Below, one piece after another: positions 1 through 7,924 of a stretch of 64,000 nucleotides of DNA. Position 1 is the stretch's first letter, and each line of letters starts with the position of its first letter. The translations under genes were made by a program, and so were the position numbers. The DNA lies in contig CAYSWV010000003.1 of NCBI GenBank assembly GCA_964434865.1, positions 107,397 to 171,396 of the forward strand. The letters are read 5' to 3'. The notes under the pieces were generated by a model that did no database searches, was not told where the DNA came from, and worked only from the letters and a program-made list of their open reading frames with translations. This stretch comes from CAYSWV01 sp964434865. GTDB taxonomy: Bacteria; Cyanobacteriota; Cyanobacteriia; Thermostichales; Thermostichaceae.

Positions 1-96
1 GCAGTAATCTAGAGAATTTCTAAAGACCTGAGATCTGTAACATTGTATTTGCAGGAGATGGGCTAGTATCCGGTTGAGTTCTGATGATGTCTGTCC

Positions 97-2301
97 ATGT
101 CATACCCCCTTCACGTGGCCTTTGTTTGGCACCAACACCAACCGATCTATAAAAGTCCAATTGCAGGTCATTATCGGCTACCTTGGGTCCGCTTACATGG
201 GATCAAAGATTATCTAGACTTGATTTTACTGTTGGAGAAGTATCCAAAAATTCATCAGACCATTAACCTAGCCCCATCGTTGCTGGTTCAGATCGAAGAT
301 TATGTGGCTGGTAAAGCTTTTGATCCTTATCTAGAGCTCTTGTTGACTCCTGTTGAGACGATGACCCCTGACCAACTGGAGTTTATTGTTGATCGTTTTT
401 TTGATGCTCATTTCCCAACGTTGATTGAGCCACATCCTCGTTATCACGAACTTTATCAGCAGCGAGAACAGCAGGGCCATAACTGGTGTTTACACTACTG
501 GACTCCTCAAGATTACAGTGACCTCCTGGCGTGGCATAACTTAGCCTGGTTTGATCCCATTTATCATGAAGACCCTGAAATTCAAGGCTGGTTGCGTCAG
601 CAACGTGGTTTTACTTTAAGCATGCGGCAACGGATCTATATGAAACAACAACAGATCTTGAGCTGCATTATTCCTCAGCATAATAAAATGCAACAAACTG
701 GCCAAATTGAAATTGCAACGAGCCCCTACACACATCCTATTCTGCCACTACTGGCTAGTAATCGCTCAGCTCGAGTCGCACGACCCAGTTTACCTTTACC
801 TCGATATGGGTTTCATTGGACAGACGATGTAGTTCAACAATTACGCAAAGCTAAAGCCGCTTACCTTAACTATTTTCACACTGAACCACGAGGATTATGG
901 CCTTCTGAACAGTCCGTCAGTCCTACCATTTTGTCGTCTATCATTCAACAAGGCTTTCGATGGTTGATTTCAGATGAATCTATTTTAGGCTGGAGTTTAG
1001 GACAAGTTTTTAGTCGTGATGAACAAGGCTATGTGCAAGAACCAGAGCGACTCTATCAGCCTTATCGGATCGAAGTAGAGGTTGGTGAAATTGCCATGGT
1101 TTTCCGAGATCATCGACTCTCAGACTTGATTGGCTTCAGCTACAGCACAATGGATCCCAATTCAGCCGCCAAAGATTTAATTGAACATTTAGAAACGATT
1201 CGTAATCGCCTCCCTCAAACCAAGCCCTGGCTAGTGACCATTGCTTTAGATGGTGAAAATTGCTGGGAGTACTATCCCCAGGATGGTCGACAGTTTCTAG
1301 AAAACTTGTATGGTCGTTTAAATCAACATCCTGTGATCAAATTGGTTACTGTCTCTGAGTATTTAGCACAATTTCCACCCACTGAAACTCTAATAGCCGA
1401 TCAATTACACAGTGGCTCTTGGATTGAAGCTGACTTTACCACCTGGATAGGCGATCCAGTTAAAAATCGGGCCTGGGAGTTATTGGCTCAAGCTCGACAA
1501 CTGATTGAAAATCATCCTCATGCCAACGAAGCCACCTGGGAATCCTTATGGGCAGCTGAAGGATCAGATTGGTTTTGGTGGTTTGGTTTAGGGCATTCAT
1601 CGGCTCATGATGCTATCTTCGACCAATTATTTCGTGAGCATTTAGAATCGATTTATCGCCACCTAGGAGAAGCCGTACCCGCTATTCTCCTCCATCCCCT
1701 AGAAGATCATGATGGCTTAGAAGATCGACTGCCACAAGGATTTATTCATCCAACTGTTAATGGGCAACCTACTGATCGAGAATGGAGCCAAGCAGGTCGG
1801 ATCTTAGTAGGTCCAGCACGAGGAACGATGCATCGGGTTAGTCCAATTCGACAGCTGTGGTACGGCTTTGATCATTATCAGTTTTACTTGCGATTTGATT
1901 TTAGTTCTGCCGTGCAACGTCCTCAACAATTACGCATTTGTTGGTTTTATCCTCACCGAATCACTGTGAATAGTCCCCTAAACTTACAGCGAGTTCCTAA
2001 TGAAGCCCCCTTAAATTATCATTATCGCCACGTGCTACAAATTTCAATCAATAACGGATCGTTGACTATGCCCCACCAATGCCAAGCTCAGTTAATGCAA
2101 GCAGGTGATCATCATACTTGGCATGACATCCCGAGTCAAATCAAAGTAGCTTTAGATAGTTGTTTAGAAATTTCAATACCTTGGACTGATCTCTCTATTG
2201 AACCAGGTCAAGATTTACAGTTTGTGGCATTGGTGGTTGAGAGTGATGTACTACGAGAGGCCATCCCTGTAAAAGCAACGATCGCGTTAAAGGTTCCCTG
2301 A
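97..2301 (+). CDS. Glycoside hydrolase family 57 protein (alpha-amylase / glucan-acting enzyme)
   Basis: A 734-residue GH57 enzyme. All diagnostic family regions are readable: the N-terminal HQHQP motif near residue 13, region 3 GLWPSE with the expected nucleophile Glu271, the FRDHRLSD motif near residue 335, and LDGEN with the expected acid/base Asp385. GH57 enzymes cleave or rearrange alpha-1,4/1,6 glucans, so a role in glycogen turnover is likely, but the exact substrate cannot be read from sequence. The last 150 residues form a beta-rich tail common in the long cyanobacterial members. No signal peptide is visible, so it is probably cytosolic. No strong Shine-Dalgarno sequence precedes the ATG. 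It converges on the PIN-like gene downstream. Confidence 0.92.
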   Translation: MSYPLHVAFVWHQHQPIYKSPIAGHYRLPWVRLHGIKDYLDLILLLEKYPKIHQTINLAPSLLVQIEDYVAGKAFDPYLELLLTPVETMTPDQLEFIVDRFFDAHFPTLIEPHPRYHELYQQREQQGHNWCLHYWTPQDYSDLLAWHNLAWFDPIYHEDPEIQGWLRQQRGFTLSMRQRIYMKQQQILSCIIPQHNKMQQTGQIEIATSPYTHPILPLLASNRSARVARPSLPLPRYGFHWTDDVVQQLRKAKAAYLNYFHTEPRGLWPSEQSVSPTILSSIIQQGFRWLISDESILGWSLGQVFSRDEQGYVQEPERLYQPYRIEVEVGEIAMVFRDHRLSDLIGFSYSTMDPNSAAKDLIEHLETIRNRLPQTKPWLVTIALDGENCWEYYPQDGRQFLENLYGRLNQHPVIKLVTVSEYLAQFPPTETLIADQLHSGSWIEADFTTWIGDPVKNRAWELLAQARQLIENHPHANEATWESLWAAEGSDWFWWFGLGHSSAHDAIFDQLFREHLESIYRHLGEAVPAILLHPLEDHDGLEDRLPQGFIHPTVNGQPTDREWSQAGRILVGPARGTMHRVSPIRQLWYGFDHYQFYLRFDFSSAVQRPQQLRICWFYPHRITVNSPLNLQRVPNEAPLNYHYRHVLQISINNGSLTMPHQCQAQLMQAGDHHTWHDIPSQIKVALDSCLEISIPWTDLSIEPGQDLQFVALVVESDVLREAIPVKATIALKVP

Positions 2302-2358
2302 TCCCGCCTTAACGTTTAGGTTCCCCAAGGTCACCTCATATCCACTCATTCGTTTGGA

Positions 2359-2790
2359 TCAGCCCATTAGTTTTGGATCAGAGAGCACTGTGATCCAGCG
2401 GCTTGGCGTAAACACGGGAACGCGCCTAGGGTTAATATCATCACCATGATAGGTGATAATGCCGTCAGCTTGAATTCGATTAGCCACTGCTTGAATTAAA
2501 GCTTCTTCAAAAGGTAGGGTTGCATCTAATAGGGCTACCTGAATCATTTCTTTAGTGGTGGGTACAACTTCAATAGGCTGCAATAATGATCGCAAAACCT
2601 GGCGAGTAGACTCAACCCCAAGAAAGTTACATAAGGTTTGGTACACACCTAAGATACTATGCCCAGAGATGTAACCTGTAATACCAGGATGGGTTACACT
2701 ATCTAAGGCTGAGGCAGAGAGGGTCCAATGAGGTTCGCGTTTGAGCAAAACATCAACTACAACATCTGGGTGAAATAAGATCCGCTTCAC
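2359..2790 (-). CDS. PIN-domain-like protein, 143 aa, translationally coupled to ppx
   Basis: Small protein with the outline of the PIN nuclease fold: a first strand followed by DVVVDVLL, a middle FEEAL motif and a C-terminal ADGIIT strand followed by GDDI. In related cyanobacterial PIN proteins the first strand ends in FDTD; here it reads FHPD, so the first catalytic Asp appears to be His. I chose the GTG at 2790 because it overlaps the ppx stop codon as GTGA; a TTG at 2820 would give 10 more residues. No antitoxin gene lies beside it, so this is not an obvious toxin-antitoxin pair. Function unknown, possibly inactive as a nuclease. Confidence 0.65.
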   Translation of the reverse strand: MKRILFHPDVVVDVLLKREPHWTLSASALDSVTHPGITGYISGHSILGVYQTLCNFLGVESTRQVLRSLLQPIEVVPTTKEMIQVALLDATLPFEEALIQAVANRIQADGIITYHGDDINPRRVPVFTPSRWITVLSDPKLMG

Positions 2791-4559
2791 TGATACCCAG
2801 TCTCCAAGGAACTTGACCAAGAGGGATTCGAAGCTGCATGAGTTGAAGGAATCTGAGCCATGAGTGTGGATAACCAGGGACTAAATTGATGATCTGGAGT
2901 ACCAGAGCCGTTGCCCTTCGTAACACCTACCTCTAAGCATGGCTGCAGCGTTAGGTTAAATTGACTCTCAAACACCTCTTTTTTTTGATTTAAGCTCCAT
3001 AACTCTAAACTGCAGTCATCATCTGGATCGGAAGACTGCAAGTACAGGTAGAGGTTTTGGTGGCGAGTGGAGCTAGGGGTAAATTGGCAACGCAACTGCT
3101 TAATCGCACGAATACGACGTCGATCTAGAGCCGTGGCTAGCCGGAGTAAAGGACTTAACTCACATACCAGTTGGCGATAGGCCTCGGTTGCAAGTCGTTG
3201 AAACGTATCATGTTTCTTCTTGGGTGGCGATTTTCGATGATAACGAGCTAAATTAGCAATCACTTCAACTTCTTCTTCATTAAAACCTAATAGTTCACCA
3301 TGACGAATTAAGTAGTAAGAATGTTTGTGGTGGGACGAGTAGCTCACAAAGTGACCACAGTTATGAAGGAGTGCAGCTACCCATAGATAGGTTCGCTCTT
3401 GTTCACCCCAATGATGAAGGACCCCTTGAGTTTGATCAAATAAGCTCATCGCAAAGTCAGCTACTTTTTCGGAATAGGCCAGTTCAACTTGGTACTTATG
3501 GGCTAGTTTATAAGCATGGCGTTCGCGTACAGAACTTTGAAATCGCAGTCGATCTTCAATCAGACCTTGGGTGAGCATCCAATCAACCACTAGACCTTCC
3601 CGTAAGGAACGACTACAAAAGGTTATTTGGGCAGCCGGTAGCAGTCGCATAATTTCTTGTAAGATTATAGCGCCAGCAATAATGATTTCAGCCCGGCGTT
3701 CAACTAGACCTGGTATTTTCAGGCGCTCCGCTAGAGATAGCGTTTTAACTTTATTCACAAATGATTCTACGGTCTCATAGTTCAAGTCATGGGCATGGGT
3801 GCGCCCCAGATCCAGTCGATCACGATACTCCATGGCAATGAGGGTCTCAATGGTACCCGATGTACCGATTAACTGAACAGGTTGGGATCCCAGCATCCGC
3901 TTAATTTGCTCAACTGGGGCTTCGATCATGCCTCGAATATAGTCCCGTAACGTCCGAACTTGTTGGGCTGTAGGGGGATCTGATTTTAAAAATTCTTGAG
4001 TTAAACGAACAGCGCCCACTTTAATACTGCGCAGAAAGCTAGGTTCTCGACCGTCACCCACAATGAGTTCAGTGGATCCCCCGCCAATATCGACCACAAC
4101 ATGAGGCAACCCCTTCAGGTCCATAGCCGAAAGCACACCTAAGTAGATGCGCCGAGCTTCTTCCTGGCCAGAAATTAAATCAATTGTTAAACCTAGGCCT
4201 GTTTGAACTTTGTGAAGAAGATCATGGCCATTGGGGGCTTCTCGCACAGCACTGGTTGCAACTGCAATAATCGATTCCGCCTGATGAGAGTGAGCAACCG
4301 CCGTAAACCGTTCTAAGGCATCGTAGGCTCGTTGCATAGCTTGAGGCGTTAAAGCTCCCGTTTTATTGCAATACTCTCCTAATCGAACAGTTGCTTTCTC
4401 GCGGGCTATAATCACAAAACTGGGAACCTGAGGATTGATCCGGACGATGGCCATGTGAACTGAGTTAGTGCCCACATCAATCGCAGCCAGAATTGGCATG
4501 GAGGAGCTTTGCGCAGATGTAGACTCAGTAGATTGCACAGTTGGCACGATAGGGATCAT
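2787..4559 (-). CDS. ppx: Exopolyphosphatase / guanosine pentaphosphatase (Ppx/GppA family)
   Basis: 590 residues. The ASKHA ATPase-like domain begins with AAIDVGTNSVHMAI (residues about 25-38), followed by the second phosphate motif VVDIGGGSTELI and the GTSGTIETL segment. The C-terminal half is an HD-type region with LLHNCGHFVSYSSHHKHSYYLI. This is the Ppx/GppA architecture, which releases orthophosphate from polyphosphate chains or from pppGpp. The start is uncertain: a second Met (MPILAAIDVG, 4499) fits family length better, but neither start has a clear ribosome-binding site. The 3' end overlaps the PIN-like gene by 4 nt, so the two are probably co-transcribed. Confidence 0.93.
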   Translation of the reverse strand: MIPIVPTVQSTESTSAQSSSMPILAAIDVGTNSVHMAIVRINPQVPSFVIIAREKATVRLGEYCNKTGALTPQAMQRAYDALERFTAVAHSHQAESIIAVATSAVREAPNGHDLLHKVQTGLGLTIDLISGQEEARRIYLGVLSAMDLKGLPHVVVDIGGGSTELIVGDGREPSFLRSIKVGAVRLTQEFLKSDPPTAQQVRTLRDYIRGMIEAPVEQIKRMLGSQPVQLIGTSGTIETLIAMEYRDRLDLGRTHAHDLNYETVESFVNKVKTLSLAERLKIPGLVERRAEIIIAGAIILQEIMRLLPAAQITFCSRSLREGLVVDWMLTQGLIEDRLRFQSSVRERHAYKLAHKYQVELAYSEKVADFAMSLFDQTQGVLHHWGEQERTYLWVAALLHNCGHFVSYSSHHKHSYYLIRHGELLGFNEEEVEVIANLARYHRKSPPKKKHDTFQRLATEAYRQLVCELSPLLRLATALDRRRIRAIKQLRCQFTPSSTRHQNLYLYLQSSDPDDDCSLELWSLNQKKEVFESQFNLTLQPCLEVGVTKGNGSGTPDHQFSPWLSTLMAQIPSTHAASNPSWSSSLETGYQ

Positions 4560-4855
4560 GGACTTTTAAAATCCGTCACAACAGTCTCCCTTTTAAGATA
4601 CTGATTGATGGTTCTTTTTCCAATGGACAACCACAAGATTTTATGGATCATAGTATTAGTGTCAAGACCAATTATGGATCCCTCCCATACTCACATCCGT
4701 AGACTATGCTCCAGATTTGGAGGATAAAGTGGTGGATGTACAGAATGCTATTTTTGTCAATGACCTATCCTAGTAAATCTGACTGTTACTTTACCTCATC
4801 TTCCCCCTAATTATTGTGGATATGCTGCCTTCTATGACCCTACAGGACGCTAGAT
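4560..4855. other. Intergenic region between divergent ppx and the 93-aa gene
   Basis: About 300 bases, AT-rich, presumably holding the two divergent promoters. I see no tRNA, no recognisable riboswitch and no strong terminator. The reading frames on both strands are broken by frequent stops. Confidence 0.5.
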
Positions 4856-5137
4856 ATGGAATCGGGTAACGTTACGCATAATCAAATGGTACCTAGTCAG
4901 GATGATTGGTTAAGATGCGTCATTGGATCCAAAATTCAAGCTATCACCTCAGATCCAGGTTGTCTGTGCTTGGTCCTATCAGATGCCAGCAATCAATCCC
5001 ATCTCCTCATGCTTTCTGTGGAGGAAGCCAATCAAATGGGTATTCGGGTCATTAGCCTTACTCAAAATGTAAATCAGAATACTTCAAAATTATCTAACAA
5101 ACCACGTCGTTGGTCATTATTACCTAGCGTAGGTTAG
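4856..5137 (+). CDS. Small hypothetical protein, 93 aa
   Basis: I do not recognise this protein. It has no signal peptide or membrane segment and reads as a small soluble protein with a basic C-terminal tail (NKPRRWSLL). An AGGA sequence nine bases before the ATG supports the start. It stands alone, divergent from ppx across a 296-base gap and convergent toward ycf54. Codon use resembles its neighbours, which is why I keep it as a probable gene. Confidence 0.5.
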   Translation: MESGNVTHNQMVPSQDDWLRCVIGSKIQAITSDPGCLCLVLSDASNQSHLLMLSVEEANQMGIRVISLTQNVNQNTSKLSNKPRRWSLLPSVG

Positions 5138-5139
5138 CA

Positions 5140-5159
5140 CCCTATAGATCCCTATAGAT
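5140..5159. repeat. Tandem 10-bp duplication CCCTATAGAT x2
   Basis: Two perfect head-to-tail copies of CCCTATAGAT immediately downstream of the 93-aa gene, followed at once by a second near-tandem pair containing GATAGATGATGCT. It marks this intergenic region as locally repetitive. Confidence 0.75.
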
Positions 5160-5191
5160 GATGCTGATAGATGATGCTCACCTCGTATTTA

Positions 5192-5234
5192 AAAATCCTA
5201 GCGAATGAGATCCAATAGTTTCAACTAGGATTTT
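5192..5234. repeat. Inverted repeat AAAATCCTAG...CTAGGATTTT
   Basis: Perfect 10-base arms at 5192-5201 and 5225-5234 with a 23-base loop, lying between the 93-aa gene and ycf54, which converge here. It could act as a bidirectional transcription terminator, since each arm ends in a run of A or T, or be a small interspersed repeat. A smaller inverted pair (CCTAGA/TCTAGG) and a 12-base direct repeat TATTCAAGATGA (5267 and 5321) lie just beyond it. Confidence 0.55.
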
Positions 5235-5347
5235 AAGTTAAAATCAACCTATTTCCCGATTGGGGTTATTCAAGATGATTTTATCCTAGACAGGGTTTTA
5301 CTCTATCTAGGGTTCTCTCATATTCAAGATGACTCCTGGCCAACATC

Positions 5348-5698
5348 TCAGGATTCGGTGGGAGCTAGAGACGCCAGAGGATCAGCCAAGGAGGGAATGG
5401 GAGCTTGGAATTCCCCAGATTCAACAAAGGTCAATCGGACAGTGAGCCAGCGAATAAAGCTTTGATCCGTTGAAATCACAGCCACAGCTGGCTTTTTAAT
5501 TCGATTAGCGAGCGCTGCTAAATCCTGAAGATCAAGGAAAGCAGGTTGCTTCACCAGATAAAAATCAACGTCACGCTGGTTTTCCTGATAATAACGTGTC
5601 CGTTCCTCTAATATTTCCTGCAGCGGCTCAGATTCTATAAAAGACTGACTAGCAGCTACAAAGTAATAGGTTTTTGGGGAGGTCGATTCAGAAGTCAT
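5348..5698 (-). CDS. ycf54: Ycf54 family protein, Mg-protoporphyrin monomethyl ester cyclase accessory factor
   Basis: 116 residues matching the Ycf54 (DUF2488) pattern: TYYFVAASQSF at the start, then EEPL-like SEPLQEILEERTRYYQ, DFYLVKQPAFL, AVAVISTDQSFIRWL and the ending PDPLASL-like ADPLASLAP. Ycf54 binds the aerobic oxidative cyclase (AcsF/CycI) and is needed to form the isocyclic ring of chlorophyll. The protein is soluble. It lies 31 bases downstream of the helical-repeat gene on the same strand, so co-transcription is likely. The gene is found in oxygenic phototrophs, which supports the cyanobacterial assignment. Confidence 0.92.
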   Translation of the reverse strand: MTSESTSPKTYYFVAASQSFIESEPLQEILEERTRYYQENQRDVDFYLVKQPAFLDLQDLAALANRIKKPAVAVISTDQSFIRWLTVRLTFVESGEFQAPIPSLADPLASLAPTES

Positions 5699-5729
5699 TA
5701 GCCTGCACTATCAAGGTCAACTCACTAGC

Positions 5730-6170
5730 TTACAGGGGCTGTGGATCTAAAGCGAGATTGCACAATTTCTGGAGGCTGGGATCAAGCGGAAGATCTGAAA
5801 GGGGAGGTAGCTCCAGGCAGATACGTTGCTGTTGAGGCAAATTTTGCTGCAGCTCTTCAGTGTAGAGGATGGGCAGCGCTTGTTGAGCCCAAGCTTTAAC
5901 TTGAGGATGCTCACTCTCACTGACCAGCTGACATAAAGCCAAAGCTCGCTCTAAATCGCCGCTACCCAAGTAAGCTTTGACTAGAAAAATTTGAGCAAGC
6001 AAGCACGAGTTGCACTTAGCCTCAGGATTTAACAGATCCTGATCAACTGCATAACAATAAGATTCCAATAGATCAATAGCTTCCAAGTAGCGAGCTTCTC
6101 GGATAGCCTCTAAGCCGGACTGTAAAGATTCTATTAAGGGTGACATCGCAATCACACTGGATGCGCTCAT
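5730..6170 (-). CDS. Cyanobacterial helical-repeat (TPR-like) protein
   Basis: About 146 residues with two or three helix pairs of TPR character: EAIREARYLEAIDLLESY and LVKAYLGSGDLERALALCQ. The C-terminal part is Pro/Leu-rich. Likely a small scaffold protein; no enzyme motif is visible. The frame stays open upstream to a GTG at 6218, but that would add residues without family character, so I chose the ATG at 6170; MSPLIE at 6146 is another candidate. It sits directly upstream of ycf54, hinting at a link to chlorophyll synthesis, but that is inference only. Confidence 0.7.
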   Translation of the reverse strand: MSASSVIAMSPLIESLQSGLEAIREARYLEAIDLLESYCYAVDQDLLNPEAKCNSCLLAQIFLVKAYLGSGDLERALALCQLVSESEHPQVKAWAQQALPILYTEELQQNLPQQQRICLELPPLSDLPLDPSLQKLCNLALDPQPL

Positions 6171-6275
6171 TCCATTTAAACATCCCTTTATTATGACACT
6201 ATCACCACCTTTGATCACAGCTTTACTGGATTGATCGAGGCTTAGATCAAGATCTTAGTTTGAGTTGTTGTCTGT

Positions 6276-6315
6276 TTATAGTTACAGGAACCAAAGTTAT
6301 AGTTACAGGAACCAA
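6276..6315. repeat. 19-bp direct repeat, two copies, period 21
   Basis: TTATAGTTACAGGAACCAA occurs at 6276-6294 and again at 6297-6315. It lies in the divergent promoter region between the helical-repeat gene and the DUF1499 gene, so the pair could be tandem binding sites for a regulator or a simple slippage duplication. Confidence 0.75.
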
Positions 6316-6431
6316 CGGTTTAACATGGGGTCTATAGACTAAGTTCGATGATGCTGGCTTCTCCTAGCTACAGCTGCTAAATACTTAAGCAGAGATCATC
6401 AGAACACAGTTTAGAGTGACTGCAGTCCACT

Positions 6432-6890
6432 ATGAGTTACTGTTCTATGTTCTTATCAACCATCATGCCCAAATCCGTATTCAAGCTAGTCTTAGTTGCC
6501 CTGGGTCTTATAGCCGTAACCTGGATGTTTACAGCTAGCCCTGCCTGGTCAGCTTCTCAATCTATGGGGAATCAGGCCGAGCAACAAGTCACTTTAACCG
6601 CTACTCCAGAGACGGTCTTTGCCGCTGCATCTGAAGCTTTCCAGCAGTGGAATCGGGGAGAATTGATCACATCCGATCCATCAACCATGACAGTAACTGG
6701 ACTCTCACGAACCAATTTTTTCAAGTTTACTGACGATATCACAGTTCAGATTCAGGCACTTGAAAATTCAAATCAGGCTCAAATTTTTATCAAGTCAGTG
6801 GGCCGTCTGGGAGAATATGATTTTGGCGGTAATCAGCGGAATATTGATGAATATCTAGCTGCGTTAAGATCGTTGCTGGGCTCATCGTGA
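6432..6890 (+). CDS. DUF1499 family exported protein
   Basis: 152 residues with an N-terminal hydrophobic signal segment (residues about 17-36) ending in PAWSA, a likely signal peptidase I site. The mature part fits DUF1499: FKFTDDITVQI, then FIKSVGRLGEYDFGGNQRNIDEYLAALR, where SxSRxGxxDxGxNxxRI is the family hallmark. DUF1499 proteins are small periplasmic or thylakoid-lumen proteins of unknown function. The start could also be the Met at 6465, which gives a more compact signal peptide. Confidence 0.8.
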   Translation: MSYCSMFLSTIMPKSVFKLVLVALGLIAVTWMFTASPAWSASQSMGNQAEQQVTLTATPETVFAAASEAFQQWNRGELITSDPSTMTVTGLSRTNFFKFTDDITVQIQALENSNQAQIFIKSVGRLGEYDFGGNQRNIDEYLAALRSLLGSS

Positions 6891-7017
6891 GGCCGTTCTT
6901 TAAAGAGATGAGATCAACTGTAAGGTCTATTGGGACTTGCGGTTAGTGGCCTAGGGCTACTCTATTTCATACTCTATGGTTGAAGCAGACACAATGACTT
7001 ATCGATAGGTGCAAGTC

Positions 7018-7863
7018 ATGAACACAACACGATCAGGATCGATAGCCCCAACGTCTACTTTAAAGAAATCTCATCGTCCTCAAGGCTATGTGGTAGGCTT
7101 ATCCTTATCTCTTCCGCTTGCCATCCTTGTTATGACGTTTCTCAGTTTGCCTGCATTGGGTCAAGTTGCCAGCGCGTTACTCAATCCGTTAGTAGCAGCT
7201 TGGATTCGTTCAACTGTCGATCAAGTTGATGATCTTCAAGTTCAGGTCCAGGGTAGCGATGGTGAGATTTTGGGAGGCACCATTCCTCAAGCAAGTGTCT
7301 CAGGCAATAACATTCGCTATCAAGGCTTTCAGATTACTCAGTTACAGCTCAATGGCCAACAAATTCAACTTAATGTTAGTGAAGCTATTCAAGGCCAACC
7401 CTTGAAATTACAGAATCCTATACCTGTACAAGTGTTGATGAGACTGACTGAAGCTGATCTCAACCAGACTCTTCAGGCTCCTTTGATCCAAGCCCAGCTA
7501 GCCAAAGCTCAAGTTGAATTACCAGCTGGTAATGAATCCGTTCCCTTTTTGATCAGTAATCCCCAAGTTGAGCTCGATCCTGATTTAGTTCGAATTCAAG
7601 CAACATTAACTACACCTGATCAAACACAAGTTCCATTTAACATGGTAACTGGTTTAAGAGCTCAAAATCAAAATCAACTCGTTTTGGTCAATCCTCAATG
7701 GGTTAGCAACGGTCAATCTCTTCCCATTGCTGGGTTAGATAATCTTGCTCTTCAATTAGACTCGGATGTACAAATCAATCAGATTGAAATCATTCAAGAT
7801 CAGATTCTATATGATGGGTCTCTGACGATTCAGCCTGAAGAGATTTCCACCACAGCTCAGTAA
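7018..7863 (+). CDS. DUF2993 (LmeA-like) protein
   Basis: 281 residues with a hydrophobic segment near residues 25-50, then a repetitive beta-strand-rich region of DUF2993 type: LQVQVQGSDGEILGGTIPQASVSGNNIRYQ and matching repeats. Family members include mycobacterial LmeA, and the fold suggests a lipid-binding groove; many cyanobacterial copies are uncharacterised. I chose the ATG at 7018 because AGGTG sits just upstream; the GTG at 7009 overlaps that site. It is followed by the GH26-like lipoprotein on the same strand 61 bases later, so the two may be co-transcribed. Confidence 0.78.
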   Translation: MNTTRSGSIAPTSTLKKSHRPQGYVVGLSLSLPLAILVMTFLSLPALGQVASALLNPLVAAWIRSTVDQVDDLQVQVQGSDGEILGGTIPQASVSGNNIRYQGFQITQLQLNGQQIQLNVSEAIQGQPLKLQNPIPVQVLMRLTEADLNQTLQAPLIQAQLAKAQVELPAGNESVPFLISNPQVELDPDLVRIQATLTTPDQTQVPFNMVTGLRAQNQNQLVLVNPQWVSNGQSLPIAGLDNLALQLDSDVQINQIEIIQDQILYDGSLTIQPEEISTTAQ

Positions 7864-7924
7864 TCTGGTTCTAGAAGCAAGAAGTCATGCTACTCTGCAC
7901 GGAATAAGATACTGAAGGGGTCCT

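Noticed and set aside
2359..4559. Toxin-antitoxin pair (PIN with ppx)
   Set aside because: No antitoxin-like gene; the partner is a metabolic enzyme and the first catalytic Asp is missing.
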